A stretch of 64,000 bases of DNA from positions 186,001 through 250,000 of the forward strand of contig NZ_BJOR01000002.1 in assembly GCF_006540305.1 (NCBI RefSeq), given 5' to 3'. The DNA is from Streptomyces sp. 6-11-2. Its GTDB lineage: Bacteria; Actinomycetota; Actinomycetes; Streptomycetales; Streptomycetaceae. Of the stretch, positions 34,061 to 42,876 are shown in pieces (the stretch's first letter is position 1; every line of letters begins with the position of its first letter). Made by a program: the position numbers and the translations under genes. Under the pieces are notes generated by a model. That model had not been told where the DNA came from and made no database searches. It was given only the letters and a program-made list of their open reading frames with translations.

Positions 34061-36409
34061 TCAGCGCATCCGCCCCAGTACCTCCCGCACCCGTCGGGCG
34101 TTCCGGAGCCGCTGCTCGTACGTCGCGCCGAGCACGAGCAGCAGCAGCCCGGCGAACGCCGGAGGCAGCCAGCGGGGGAGTACGCCCGCCAACTGCACCA
34201 GGTAGGGGGCGAGTTCGTGCAGCGCGTCCAGCACGAGCACGCTCCCGCCGAGGACGAGCGGCGCCTGGAGCCGGTGGCGGGCACCCAGCAGGGTGAGGGC
34301 GACGGCCGCCGTGCCGAGCAGCAGGGGGCGCGGCCAGTCCGCGTCGGCCCACGCCGCGAGCAGGCTCGGCACGAGCGTCGCCGACAGCCCGGGACCGTAC
34401 GCCGTCCACGACGACGCCTCCGGGTCCCGACGGCGCCGGACGAAGCCCACGACCAGCGCCGGGACGGTCACCGGCAGGGTGTACGCCTCCGGGGCGCCCA
34501 CGGCCCACGACCCGAGCCGCACCCAGGTGGCCAGCACGAACAGCGCGGCGGCGACGTACCCCACCTGACGGCGGTCGGCGCGCACGGCGGTGCCCGCCGC
34601 GATCACCCCGCACAGGGCCAGTACGAGGGCCAGCACGGGCGCGTCGGTGACGGCCAGCCCGACGGCCAGCAGCCCCGCGACGGCGCCCGTGACCTCGACC
34701 GGCACCCCGGCCCGCGGGACCCGTGCCGCGAGCAGGGCCGCTGCGGCCGGGACGACCAGGACCAGCAGCGCCGTGTGCGCGGGCGGCCGGCCCGCTGCGG
34801 CACCCACCGCACAGGCGAGACCCGCCGCACCGGCCAGGGACGCGCTCGCGCAGACGGCGGTCAGGCGCGGGTGTGCGGCGGCCACCGCGAACGCCGCCGT
34901 CAGCGCGGCGAGCACGGCCAGGGTGGCGCCCTGGGAGGCGAGCGAGAGGAGAGCGAGGCCGGCCGCGGTGAACAGGGAGAGGAGGACGGCGGTGCGGGAC
35001 GTCGGCGTCCGAGGCGCGTACGCCGCCACGGCCAGCGCCGCCACGACCGTCAGCCCCTGCGCGAACAGGCCGATCACATAAGGGAGTTGCAGGGCGGCCG
35101 GGAAGACGAGCGCGGTCGCCCAGACCAGGACCGCGGCACCGGCCGCGGCCGGGTCGCGCCGGGTCGTGGTGACGCGGGCCGCCCCGGCCAGCACCGCCGC
35201 GACAACCGCGAGCACGAGCGGCGCGGCCGCCGCGTCCGCCGGCCAGGGCGCCCAGACCGTCACCGCGGTGCGCAGATCCGACGGCGCCCCCGACCAGATC
35301 CGTTCCGTCCAGCCGACCGGACCCCACAGCGCCACGACGACCAGGGGCAGCGCCCACACCACCGCCAGGGACTGGACGGCGGCCGACGCCCGGATGGCAC
35401 CGCGCCGCACGGGTTCCGGGAGCGGAGCGCGGACGGCCGACAGCAGCCCGACCCCGCAGGCCAGATAGCCGGGCACCGTCCACACCCCGGGCAGCGACGC
35501 GCGCGGGATGCCGCCGAGCGCCGCGACCAGGAGCAGCCCGCCGGCCACCGCGACGCCGACCGCAAGGCCCTGCCGCGGAGCGCGCCACGCGGCGTACAGC
35601 GCGATCGCCGCCGCGAGGGCGAGGAGCGCCGCCGCACGGGCGGCGGCGCTCGGTCCTGAGGCCTCCAAGGAGAGCACACCGGCCGCCACCACGCCCCAAC
35701 CGCCCGTCCCGTACGAGCCGATGGCGGCGCAGACGCGCAGGGACCTCGTGGACGTCCGGAGTGCGACGACCGTGTCGAACGCGGCCGTCAGCAACAACGC
35801 GGCCGTGATCGCGTACGGGTCCGGGCCGGCCGCCACCGCCCACAGCAGCAGCGGAAACTGGGCGGCGGCCAGCGCCGCGGGGACGGGGACGCGCAGGGAA
35901 CCGACTCCCTTGCCGTACCCCCACCACGCCCCGGCCAGGACCGCCGCCGCGACGGCCGCGTACCCGGTGCCGTCGGTGGCCGTCAGTGCGACCTCGTGCA
36001 AGGCGTACGCGTCGAGCACCGTCAGCGCCAGACCGAGGCCCGCCAGCGCCTCCGCCGTCGAGCCCAGCCCGCGCTTCAGCAGCAGCACGGGAGCGCCGAG
36101 CGCCGCCACGGTCACCGTGGCGAGTACCGCAGACCGCGCGGCGATCCCCAGGTGCCCCCAGCTGACCAGGGTGAACGCGATCGCGGCGACGGTCAGCAGG
36201 ACGCCGCCGAGGACGAGGAGCACGTTCTGCACCCGGGGCGCGGTGGTCTCGGGCCGCGGCGCCCCGGGCGGAGCGGGCGGGAGGGCCGGCTGGAGAAGAC
36301 CGATCAAGTAGGCGCGGCGGGCCAGCAACTGGGCCCGGCGGGCGTCGAGTTGCCACAACTCCGCGTCGAGGATCCGCAACTCCTCGGCCGGTGGCGGTAG
36401 GTGGGTCAT
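34061..36409 (-). CDS. large SCO7613-like membrane protein
   Basis: A 782-residue protein. A short soluble N-terminus (PPPAEELRILDAELWQLDARRAQLLARRAYLIGLLQ) is followed by about 20 closely spaced alanine/valine/leucine-rich membrane segments with short loops. Streptomycetes have several such SCO7613-type proteins; no function is established. No catalytic motif is visible. Start ATG 36409 is chosen over an in-frame start at 36445 because the recognisable family N-terminus begins there. It follows the hutG terminator. Confidence 0.8.
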   Translation of the reverse strand: MTHLPPPAEELRILDAELWQLDARRAQLLARRAYLIGLLQPALPPAPPGAPRPETTAPRVQNVLLVLGGVLLTVAAIAFTLVSWGHLGIAARSAVLATVTVAALGAPVLLLKRGLGSTAEALAGLGLALTVLDAYALHEVALTATDGTGYAAVAAAVLAGAWWGYGKGVGSLRVPVPAALAAAQFPLLLWAVAAGPDPYAITAALLLTAAFDTVVALRTSTRSLRVCAAIGSYGTGGWGVVAAGVLSLEASGPSAAARAAALLALAAAIALYAAWRAPRQGLAVGVAVAGGLLLVAALGGIPRASLPGVWTVPGYLACGVGLLSAVRAPLPEPVRRGAIRASAAVQSLAVVWALPLVVVALWGPVGWTERIWSGAPSDLRTAVTVWAPWPADAAAAPLVLAVVAAVLAGAARVTTTRRDPAAAGAAVLVWATALVFPAALQLPYVIGLFAQGLTVVAALAVAAYAPRTPTSRTAVLLSLFTAAGLALLSLASQGATLAVLAALTAAFAVAAAHPRLTAVCASASLAGAAGLACAVGAAAGRPPAHTALLVLVVPAAAALLAARVPRAGVPVEVTGAVAGLLAVGLAVTDAPVLALVLALCGVIAAGTAVRADRRQVGYVAAALFVLATWVRLGSWAVGAPEAYTLPVTVPALVVGFVRRRRDPEASSWTAYGPGLSATLVPSLLAAWADADWPRPLLLGTAAVALTLLGARHRLQAPLVLGGSVLVLDALHELAPYLVQLAGVLPRWLPPAFAGLLLLVLGATYEQRLRNARRVREVLGRMR

Positions 36410-36478
36410 GCCGAGGAGTGTGGCGCGCGCCATGCCGCGGAGCATGAGCGCGCGTACTCAGGTCCGTACTCAGACGGA

Positions 36479-36521
36479 GGTCGCCAGGCTGCGGCCTTCT
36501 CGCTCGCACAGCCTGGCGACC
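36479..36521 (-). terminator. hairpin terminator after hutUG
   Basis: GGTCGCCAGGCTG (36479-36491) pairs perfectly with CAGCCTGGCGACC (36509-36521) around a 17-base loop, 11 bases past the hutG stop on the minus strand. It separates hutUG from the membrane protein downstream. Confidence 0.75.
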
Positions 36522-36531
36522 GGCTCGAAGG

Positions 36532-37536
36532 TCACGCCCGGGGGGCGGTCGCGCTCCTCGTGGTCAGGATGCGGTGGACCAGCCGGGCGCCTGCCCGCGC
36601 CGTGCGGTGGTCGACGTCGAGGTCCGGATTCAGCTCGGCGACGTCGCAGACGGCCAGCTTCCCGCTCGCCGCCACCGCGGCGCAGACGTGCTCGACGACC
36701 TCCATCCGCACCCCGTAGGCGGCCGGGGCACTCACACCCGGAGCCGTACCGGCGGGGAGCACGTCGAGGTCGATGCTCAGGTGCACGACGTCGCAGGTCG
36801 CGAGGAACTCGTCGATGAACGCGTCGACGCGCTGGAGGTCGGGCAGGCCGCACTCGGTGTCGAGCAGGTACCGCACCCCGAGCCTGTCCGCGGTGTGGAA
36901 GAGACGGGTGGTGTTGCTCGGCTGGCTCACTCCGAGCACCCAGTAGTTCAGCCGCTGTCCGCGCTGCTCCTCGCCGTGTGCCATCTGGAGGAACGGTGTG
37001 CCGGAGCTGGGCCGGACGTCGTCGCGCAGGTCGAAGTGCGCGTCAAGGTTCAGCACCCCGAGGCGAGCGCCCTCGTGCAGGGCGCGGGTGCCGGCCAGCC
37101 CCAGGTAGCTGCCGTAGGCGACTTCGTGGCCGCCGCCGAGCACCACCACGGGGTGGCCGCGGTCGACGAGCGAGCTGAGTACCCGGCCCAGGCGGTGCTG
37201 CCCGTTCTCCAGGTCGCCGTCGGCCACCTCGATGTCGCCGGCGTCCAGCGCCCGCACCGGCGCCGGCAGCGCCATGGACGCGAGGGCGCCGCGCAGCGCG
37301 CGCGGGCCGTCCGCCGCACCCTGACGGCCCTTGTTCCGCCGGACTCCCTCGTCGCTGCGGAAGCCGACGAACGCGACGTCCCCCGGTTCGGCGTCATGGG
37401 GTTCGAGGCCGACCACGTGGTGCCAGCGCAGGTTATCGGCCCCGGGCCCGTCGTCCCGGCCCGTCCAGGGCGCCGGCGCCACATCCGCCGTCACCGTCGC
37501 GGTGCCGGCAGGCGTCGCGGTGTGGTCCGTGCTCAT
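36532..37536 (-). CDS. hutG: formimidoylglutamase
   Basis: A 334-residue ureohydrolase-family enzyme. Manganese-binding motifs are clear: [30 protein letters not shown] and [20 protein letters not shown]. It would hydrolyse N-formimidoyl-L-glutamate to glutamate and formamide, the last step of the four-enzyme histidine pathway. The start ATG overlaps the hutU stop (ATGA), so translation is coupled. Agmatinase-type activity is the family alternative, but the hutU linkage settles the role. Confidence 0.93.
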   Translation of the reverse strand: MSTDHTATPAGTATVTADVAPAPWTGRDDGPGADNLRWHHVVGLEPHDAEPGDVAFVGFRSDEGVRRNKGRQGAADGPRALRGALASMALPAPVRALDAGDIEVADGDLENGQHRLGRVLSSLVDRGHPVVVLGGGHEVAYGSYLGLAGTRALHEGARLGVLNLDAHFDLRDDVRPSSGTPFLQMAHGEEQRGQRLNYWVLGVSQPSNTTRLFHTADRLGVRYLLDTECGLPDLQRVDAFIDEFLATCDVVHLSIDLDVLPAGTAPGVSAPAAYGVRMEVVEHVCAAVAASGKLAVCDVAELNPDLDVDHRTARAGARLVHRILTTRSATAPRA

Positions 37537-39209
37537 TCCGTGCCGCTCTCGGCCATCGGGACGCGCACGCCGCGCTGCTGAGCCACCGAGGTGGCGTGCT
37601 CGTAGCCGGCGTCCACGTGGCGGATGACGCCCATGCCGGGGTCGTTGGTCAGCACGCGGGAGAGCTTCTGGGCCGCGAGGTCGGTGCCGTCGGCGATGCA
37701 GACCTGGCCGGCGTGGATGGAGCGGCCCATGCCGACGCCACCGCCGTGGTGGATGGAGACCCAGGAGGCGCCGGAGGAGGTGTTCACCAGGGCGTTGAGC
37801 AGCGGCCAGTCGGCGATGGCGTCGGATCCGTCGAGCATCGACTCGGTCTCGCGGTACGGCGAGGCGACGGAGCCGGAGTCCAGGTGGTCACGGCCGATGG
37901 CGATCGGAGCGGACAGTTCGCCGGAGGCGACCATCTCGTTGAACTTCAGGCCGGCGCGGTGGCGCTCGCCGTAGCCGAGCCAGCAGATGCGGGCGGGCAG
38001 GCCCTCGAAGGCCACGCGCTCACCGGCCATCTTGATCCAGCGGTGCAGGTGCTCGTTCTCCGGGAACAGCTCCATGATGGCCTTGTCCGTGGCCTCGATG
38101 TCCTTGGGGTCGCCGGACAGGGCGGCCCAGCGGAACGGGCCGAGGCCCTCCTCGAACAGCGGGCGGATGTGCGCCGGGACGAAGCCGGGGAAGTCGAACG
38201 CGCGCTGGTAGCCGGCCTTGCGGGCCTCGTCGCGGATGGAGTTGCCGTAGTCGAAGACCTCGGCACCCTTGTCGAGGAAGCCGACCATCGCCTCGACGTG
38301 CCGGGCCATGGACGTGCGGGAGCGCTCGGTGAAGTCGGCCGGGTCCTTGCGGGCCTGCTCGTGCCACTCCTCGACGCTCACGCCGATGGGGAGGTAGGAC
38401 AGCGGGTCGTGCGCCGAGGTCTGGTCGGTCACGACGTCGATGGGCGCGCCCATCTCCAGCAGCTTCGGGAAGATCTCCGCGGCGTTGCCGGTGAGGCCGA
38501 TGGACAGCGGCTTGCGGGCGTCCCGGGCCTCGATGGCGAGCTGGAGCGCGTGGTCCAGGCTGTCCGCCGCGACGTCGAGGTAGCGGTGGGCGATGCGGCG
38601 CTCGATGCGCGTGCGGTCGACGTCGACGCAGATGGCGACGCCGTCGTTCATCGTCACGGCGAGCGGCTGGGCGCCACCCATGCCGCCGACGCCGGCGGTG
38701 AGCGTGATGGTGCCGGCGAGCGTTCCGTCGAACTTCTTCCGGGCGACGGCGCCGAAGGTCTCGTAGGTGCCCTGGAGGATGCCCTGGCTGCCGATGTAGA
38801 TCCAGGAACCGGCCGTCATCTGGCCGTACATGGTCAGGCCCTGCGCCTCCAGGGACCGGAACTCCTCCCAGTTGGCCCAGTCGCCGACCAGGTTGGAGTT
38901 GGCGAGGAGCACCCGTGGTGCCCACTCGTGGGTGCGCATGACACCGACCGGCTTGCCGGACTGCACGAGAAGGGTCTCGTCGCTCTTCAGCGTCTTGAGG
39001 GTGCGGACGATGGCGTCGTACGCGGCCCAGTTGCGGGCGGCCTTGCCGGTGCCGCCGTAGACGACCAGTTCCTCCGGGTGCTCGGCGACCTCGGGGTCGA
39101 GATTGTTCATGAGCATCCGCAGGGCGCCTTCCTGCTGCCAGCCGAGGCAGTTCAGTGCGGAGCCGCGGGGGGCGCGGATGCTGCGGGCCTCTGGGGAATC
39201 GCCGGCCAT
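37533..39209 (-). CDS. hutU: urocanate hydratase
   Basis: A 558-residue urocanase, the usual size. It begins [42 protein letters not shown] and contains [46 protein letters not shown] and the NAD-linked cysteine region [12 protein letters not shown]. The enzyme hydrates urocanate to imidazolonepropionate using tightly bound NAD. The start at 39209 follows AGGAG by six bases; the frame is open for another 85 codons into the regulatory region. It forms an operon with hutG. The next enzyme, HutI, is not in this window. Confidence 0.95.
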   Translation of the reverse strand: MAGDSPEARSIRAPRGSALNCLGWQQEGALRMLMNNLDPEVAEHPEELVVYGGTGKAARNWAAYDAIVRTLKTLKSDETLLVQSGKPVGVMRTHEWAPRVLLANSNLVGDWANWEEFRSLEAQGLTMYGQMTAGSWIYIGSQGILQGTYETFGAVARKKFDGTLAGTITLTAGVGGMGGAQPLAVTMNDGVAICVDVDRTRIERRIAHRYLDVAADSLDHALQLAIEARDARKPLSIGLTGNAAEIFPKLLEMGAPIDVVTDQTSAHDPLSYLPIGVSVEEWHEQARKDPADFTERSRTSMARHVEAMVGFLDKGAEVFDYGNSIRDEARKAGYQRAFDFPGFVPAHIRPLFEEGLGPFRWAALSGDPKDIEATDKAIMELFPENEHLHRWIKMAGERVAFEGLPARICWLGYGERHRAGLKFNEMVASGELSAPIAIGRDHLDSGSVASPYRETESMLDGSDAIADWPLLNALVNTSSGASWVSIHHGGGVGMGRSIHAGQVCIADGTDLAAQKLSRVLTNDPGMGVIRHVDAGYEHATSVAQQRGVRVPMAESGTE

Positions 39210-39243
39210 GCTGTCTCCTGGGTGGGATGTCGAACCTTGTTCC

Positions 39244-39269
39244 GTGCCCCCATGACACGTGAGGGGCAC
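39244..39269. promoter_or_regulatory. dyad in the hutU leader region
   Basis: GTGCCCC (39244-39250) and GGGGCAC (39263-39269) form a perfect inverted repeat with a 12-base centre, 35-60 bases before the hutU start. It could be an operator or an mRNA hairpin. On the hutU strand the centre reads TGTCATGGGGGCACGGA, which partly matches the 19-bp element seen ahead of hutH. Confidence 0.4.
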
Positions 39270-39296
39270 ACCGGCGGCCAGGCACGTCGCCCGGAT

Positions 39297-39312
39297 TTCT
39301 CGGATCCGAGAA
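39297..39312. promoter_or_regulatory. IclR-regulon palindrome, hutU-hutC site
   Basis: TTCTCGGATCCGAGAA is a perfect 16-bp palindrome 88 bases before hutU and 155 bases before the divergent hutC. Its core TCTCGGATCCGAGA matches the palindromes at 42806-42821 and 45467-45482 (joint consensus TCTSGGATMCSRGA). Confidence 0.65.
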
Positions 39313-39313
39313 G

Positions 39314-39408
39314 CCGGCTCGGCGGACGGGGACGACGGACCGGCTCGGCGTACGGGAGCGGGCCGGCTCGGCGGGCAGGCACGGACCAACTCGGCGGACG
39401 GGGACGAA
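39314..39408 (+). repeat. four imperfect direct repeats between hutU and hutC
   Basis: A unit of about 23-26 bases with core CCGGCTCGGCG (last copy CCAACTCGGCG) starts at 39314, 39340, 39363 and 39386. It adjoins the palindrome at 39297-39312. It may be a slippage product or cooperative regulatory repeats. Confidence 0.6.
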
Positions 39409-39466
39409 GGCGCTTCCCCTAGAATTTTTCCGACAGCCCGCCGGCCGGGCTCAGGGGGGACCAAGG

Positions 39467-40240
39467 GTGACGAGGATGGTGAACGGCGTGGCCGTGGAGG
39501 GTGCGGACCTCGCCCGTCTGTACGAGGAACAGACGCCGGCTTCGACTCCCGCGTATCAGCGGGTGAAGGACCTCGTGACCGAGCAGATCACCAGCGGTCG
39601 CTGGCGCGAGGGCGACGCCTTGCCGTCGGAGAACCAGTTCGTCGAGTCACTCGGCCTGTCCCGCATGACGATCAACCGCGCGCTGCGCGAGCTGACCGCG
39701 CAGGGCCTGCTCCGGCGGGTCATGGGGGTGGGTACCTTCGTGGCCCTGAACAAGGGCAGTTCCGCCCTGGTCGAGGTGCACAACATCGCCGACGAGGTCC
39801 GCCGCCGCGGCCACCGTTACCACGCCCGGGTGCTGTCCTTGCGCGAGGAGGAAGCAGGGAAGATCAGCGCTCAGTTCGGCCTCGGGGAGCGGCACACGGT
39901 CTTCCGGTCGCGAGTGGTGCACTTCGAGGGCGACGTGGCCATCCAGCTGGAGGACCGCTACGTCAACCCGGACTTCGCCCCCGGCTACCTGGAGCAGGAC
40001 TTCACCCGGCGCACGCCGTTCACGTTCCTCTCCGAGGTCGCGCCGCTGGGCAAGGGGGAGCACATCGTGGAGGCGGTCCTGCCGTCCGCGGAGGAGTGCG
40101 CGATCCTGGGCGTCGAGGGGTCGGAGCCGTGCTTGCTGATCCAGCGCCGCACCTGGTCGCAGGGCGCGCTCGTCAGCGTCGCGCGGCTGCTCCATCCCGG
40201 TTCCCGGTATCGCCTCGAGGGCACGTTCGACACGCACTGA
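39467..40240 (+). CDS. hutC: GntR/UTRA regulator, HutC-like
   Basis: A 257-residue regulator. The GntR winged helix is at residues about 27-90 ([55 protein letters not shown]), followed by a UTRA ligand domain from about 100 ([25 protein letters not shown]...[35 protein letters not shown]). In other bacteria HutC represses hut genes until urocanate binds the UTRA domain. It is divergent from hutUG. The GTMTAKAC-type site in the permease promoter is a likely target. Confidence 0.9.
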   Translation: MTRMVNGVAVEGADLARLYEEQTPASTPAYQRVKDLVTEQITSGRWREGDALPSENQFVESLGLSRMTINRALRELTAQGLLRRVMGVGTFVALNKGSSALVEVHNIADEVRRRGHRYHARVLSLREEEAGKISAQFGLGERHTVFRSRVVHFEGDVAIQLEDRYVNPDFAPGYLEQDFTRRTPFTFLSEVAPLGKGEHIVEAVLPSAEECAILGVEGSEPCLLIQRRTWSQGALVSVARLLHPGSRYRLEGTFDTH

Positions 40241-40259
40241 CCGCCGAGCCGCGCACCGG

Positions 40260-41141
40260 TCATGCCGCGTCCGCGGAGCGCCGCTGCCCCGGGGACGGAT
40301 CCTGCGCCCCGCTGCCGGCCGCCGGCCCCGAGGGAGCGCGGCCGGACACCGCGGCCGTCAGCCGTGCCGCCCCCTGTTGCAGCACGTGCCGCACATGGTC
40401 CGCGTCATGGCGGCTGTAGTGCCGGCTCCATGTGCTGCTGAGGGCCGCCACGGGCCGCTCGTTGTGGTCGAACGCCGCCACCCCCACCGAGCGGAGTCCC
40501 TCGGAGACCAGCTCGATCTCCTCCGACCAGCCGCGCTCACGGTCGCGCGCCAGCAGGCTCCGCAGCTCGGACAGTGAGCGCGGGCCCTTGCCGGTGCGGG
40601 TGACGAGGTTCCCCGGCCGCGGGAAGAGGGCGCGCAGCTGCGCCTCGCCGCAGTGGGCGAGGATCGACCGGCCGTTGGCCGTCAGGTGCGCCGGCAGCCG
40701 GACCCCGATGTCGGTGACGAGGGCGACGTCGACGTCGCCGCCCTGGCCCGCGGGCGGCCGCTCCTTGAGCAGGTAGACCGACTCCGCGCCGTAGAGGATG
40801 CCCAGGTGCACGGTCTGGCCCAGTCGATGGGCCAGGCTGCGCAGGATCGGGCGCGCGAGGCGCTCCAGCGGTTCGTGGCGCAGATAGGCGGAGCCGATCT
40901 CGAAGGACGCGACGCCCAGACCGTACGCCTGCTCCTTCGGGACGTAGGTGACGAATCCGCGATCGACCAGTACCGAGAGGATGTGGTAGACGGACGAGCG
41001 CGGGATGCCCAGGTCCCGGGCCAGCGCGCCGGCCTGCGCGGGGCCCGAGCGGCTGGCGAGGTGCAGCAGGATGTCCAGCGCCCGCCCGACCGCGGGCGAG
41101 GTGCTGCTCGATTTCGTCTCGATGATCTCGTGTCCGCTCAC
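40260..41141 (-). CDS. IclR-family regulator, copy 1
   Basis: A 293-residue IclR regulator: winged helix ([31 protein letters not shown]) and effector domain ([74 protein letters not shown]). It is clearly paralogous to the IclR at 44615-45415, sharing [10 protein letters not shown] and RALFP. It starts with GTG 41141, divergent from the permease, and converges on hutC. One or both IclR proteins probably bind the three TCTSGGATMCSRGA palindromes. Confidence 0.9.
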   Translation of the reverse strand: MSGHEIIETKSSSTSPAVGRALDILLHLASRSGPAQAGALARDLGIPRSSVYHILSVLVDRGFVTYVPKEQAYGLGVASFEIGSAYLRHEPLERLARPILRSLAHRLGQTVHLGILYGAESVYLLKERPPAGQGGDVDVALVTDIGVRLPAHLTANGRSILAHCGEAQLRALFPRPGNLVTRTGKGPRSLSELRSLLARDRERGWSEEIELVSEGLRSVGVAAFDHNERPVAALSSTWSRHYSRHDADHVRHVLQQGAARLTAAVSGRAPSGPAAGSGAQDPSPGQRRSADAA

Positions 41142-41152
41142 TGGTTCACCTA

Positions 41153-41182
41153 TTGACGTGCCTGTCTATACAGGAATATACA
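41153..41182 (+). promoter_or_regulatory. permease promoter with HutC-type operator
   Basis: TTGACG (41153-41158) and TATACA (41177-41182) with an 18-base spacer form a strong consensus-like promoter toward the permease. The spacer holds the palindrome CCTGTCTATACAGG (41161-41174). Its centre GTCTATAC matches the GTMTAKAC signature of HutC-subfamily GntR regulators, and hutC is one gene away. Confidence 0.7.
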
Positions 41183-41283
41183 AGGCCTTCGTTCGTTCTG
41201 TGGGCGCGGCGGCCGTCGCCGCCGGGGGCACCCCTACCCACTTCTCACCCGTCCGGGACCTCCCGTCCCCGAGGAGCACTACG

Positions 41284-42710
41284 TTGACCAAGGACACGGC
41301 GACGACCTTGACCAGGGGACTCAAGTCCCGGCACATCCGCTTCCTTGCGCTGGGTTCAGCGATCGGGACAGGGCTCTTCTATGGATCATCCGAATCCATC
41401 AAGGCTGCCGGTCCCGCGGTCCTCCTGGCCTATCTGATCGGCGGAGCAGCCGTCTTCCTGGTCCTGCGGTCCCTCGGCGAGATGGCGGTGAGCGACCCGT
41501 GCGCGGGATCGTTCGGTGAGTACGCCACCAAGTACCTCGGCCCGCTCGCCGGGTTCGCGACCGGATGGACCTACGCCTTCGAGCTGGTCATCGTCTGTCT
41601 GGCCGATGTCACCGCGTTCGGCGTGTACATGGGCTTCTGGTTCCCCGGCGTACCGCGCTGGATCTGGGTGCTGGCGGTCGTCGGCGTCGTCGGCGTGATG
41701 AACCTGTTCAGCGTCAAGGTCTTCGGTGAGCTGGAGTTCTGGCTCTCCCTGGTAAAGATCGTCGCCATCATCGCGATGATCATCGCCGGTGTGGCGATCC
41801 TCGTCTTCGGCATCCACACCGGCAGCGCCCACGTAGGGGTGTCGAACCTCTGGAACAACGGCGGGTTCTTCGCGCACGGAGTCCACGGCGTCGTCATGTC
41901 CCTGGCCGTGGTGATGTTCGCCTTCGGCGGCACCGAGATCATCGGCGTCACCGCCGGAGAGGCCCAGGACCCGGAGAGGACGATCCCGAGCGCGGTCAAC
42001 ACGATCCCCCTGCGCATCGTGCTGTTCTACGTGCTGACCATCGCGGTGATCATGTCGCTCAACCCCTGGCAGAACGTCGACTCCTCGGGCAGCCCGTTCG
42101 TCCAGATCTTCGTCGGCCTCGGCATCAAGTCCGCGGCGACCGTGCTGAACCTGGTGGTCATCACCGCGGCCCTGTCCGCGATCAACAGCGACATCTTCGC
42201 CGCCGGCCGCATCATGTACGGCATGGCCGAGCGCGGCCAGGCTCCCACGGCGCTGCGCCGGGTCTCCCGCAACGGGGCGCCGTGGCTGACCGTGGTCATC
42301 ATGATGGGCGCGCTGCTGCTCGGCGTCCTGCTGAACTACCTGATGCCCGAGAACGTCTTCGTCATCATCGCCTCGATCGCGACGTTCGCCACCGTCTGGG
42401 TCTGGCTGATGATCCTGGTGGCGCAGGTCGCCGCCCCCGCAAGATGTCTCCGCAGGAGCAGGCCGCACTCAAGTACCCGGCCCCGTTCTGGCCCTATGGC
42501 CAGATCATCACGATCGCCTTCATGATCGGCGTGCTCGGGCTCCTCGCCTTCTCCGACAGCACCCGTGTCGCGCTGATCGTCGGCGCCGTCTGGCTGGCAC
42601 TCCTGTCGGGCGTGTACGTCCTGTGGGCCCGTCCGCGCGGTGCCCGCGCGGACCTCTCCGAGGCCTCCGGACAGGCGGCGGAGGAACCCGTCTCCGCAGC
42701 TCAGGGATAG
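41284..42710 (+). pseudogene. AAT-type amino-acid permease, frameshifted
   Basis: From TTG 41284 (GAGGAG seven bases upstream) the frame encodes helices 1-10 of an APC/AAT permease ([42 protein letters not shown] opening; [20 protein letters not shown]). After [11 protein letters not shown] the frame turns to nonsense and stops at 42525. The expected continuation [21 protein letters not shown] and the last two helices lie in the +2 frame to 42710. One base is missing at or near the C5 run 42434-42438. Placement between hutC, IclR and hutH suggests histidine or urocanate uptake. Sequencing error is possible. Confidence 0.8.
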
Positions 42711-42739
42711 GTGCAGGGGGTAACCGCACACCACCCTCG

Positions 42740-42783
42740 AACGCCGTTGGGGTCCGTCCGGCCGGACGGACCCCAACGGCGTT
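42740..42783. terminator. perfect 44-bp palindrome, terminator
   Basis: The sequence from 42740 to 42783 is a perfect 22+22 palindrome; the left arm begins AACGCCGTTGGGGTCCGTCC and the centre is GGCC with no extra loop. It lies 30 bases after the permease stop and 23 bases before the hutH operator, so it should isolate hutH from permease transcription. Cruciform formation is possible in DNA. Confidence 0.75.
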
Positions 42784-42805
42784 CTCGCACCGCCCGGAAC
42801 GCAAT

Positions 42806-42821
42806 GTCTGGGATCCCGGAC
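42806..42821. promoter_or_regulatory. IclR-regulon palindrome, hutH site
   Basis: GTCTGGGATCCCGGAC, a palindrome except for one mismatched pair (GTCY...RGAC). Its centre is about 63 bases before the chosen hutH ATG. It shares the first nine bases GTCTGGGAT with the site upstream of the decarboxylase. Confidence 0.7.
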
Positions 42822-42854
42822 AATGACTGCCGTCAGCGCCTCGCGAAGCTGCTC

Positions 42855-42873
42855 TGACATGGGACTTCATGGA
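42855..42873 (+). promoter_or_regulatory. conserved 19-bp element, hutH copy
   Basis: TGACATGGGACTTCATGGA begins 34 bases after the end of the palindrome. The same element with two differences begins 34 bases after the palindrome upstream of the decarboxylase. The ATG within CTTCATGGA opens a three-codon frame (MDL) whose TGA overlaps the hutH ATG 42877. Confidence 0.6.
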
Positions 42874-42876
42874 TTT

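Noticed and set aside
33426..36509. Minus-strand open frame of over 1000 codons across the MOSC and SCO7613-like genes
   Set aside because: Alternative frame of the same strand, made almost entirely of Arg/Gly/Ala/Pro; the true genes lie in another frame.
39314..39408. Direct repeats as a CRISPR or attachment site
   Set aside because: Copies are imperfect, no unique spacers exist, and there is no integrase or tRNA nearby.
42434..42440. Programmed frameshifting in the permease
   Set aside because: No slippery heptamer of a known type and no clear stimulatory structure nearby; a single-base deletion or sequencing error at a C5 run is simpler.
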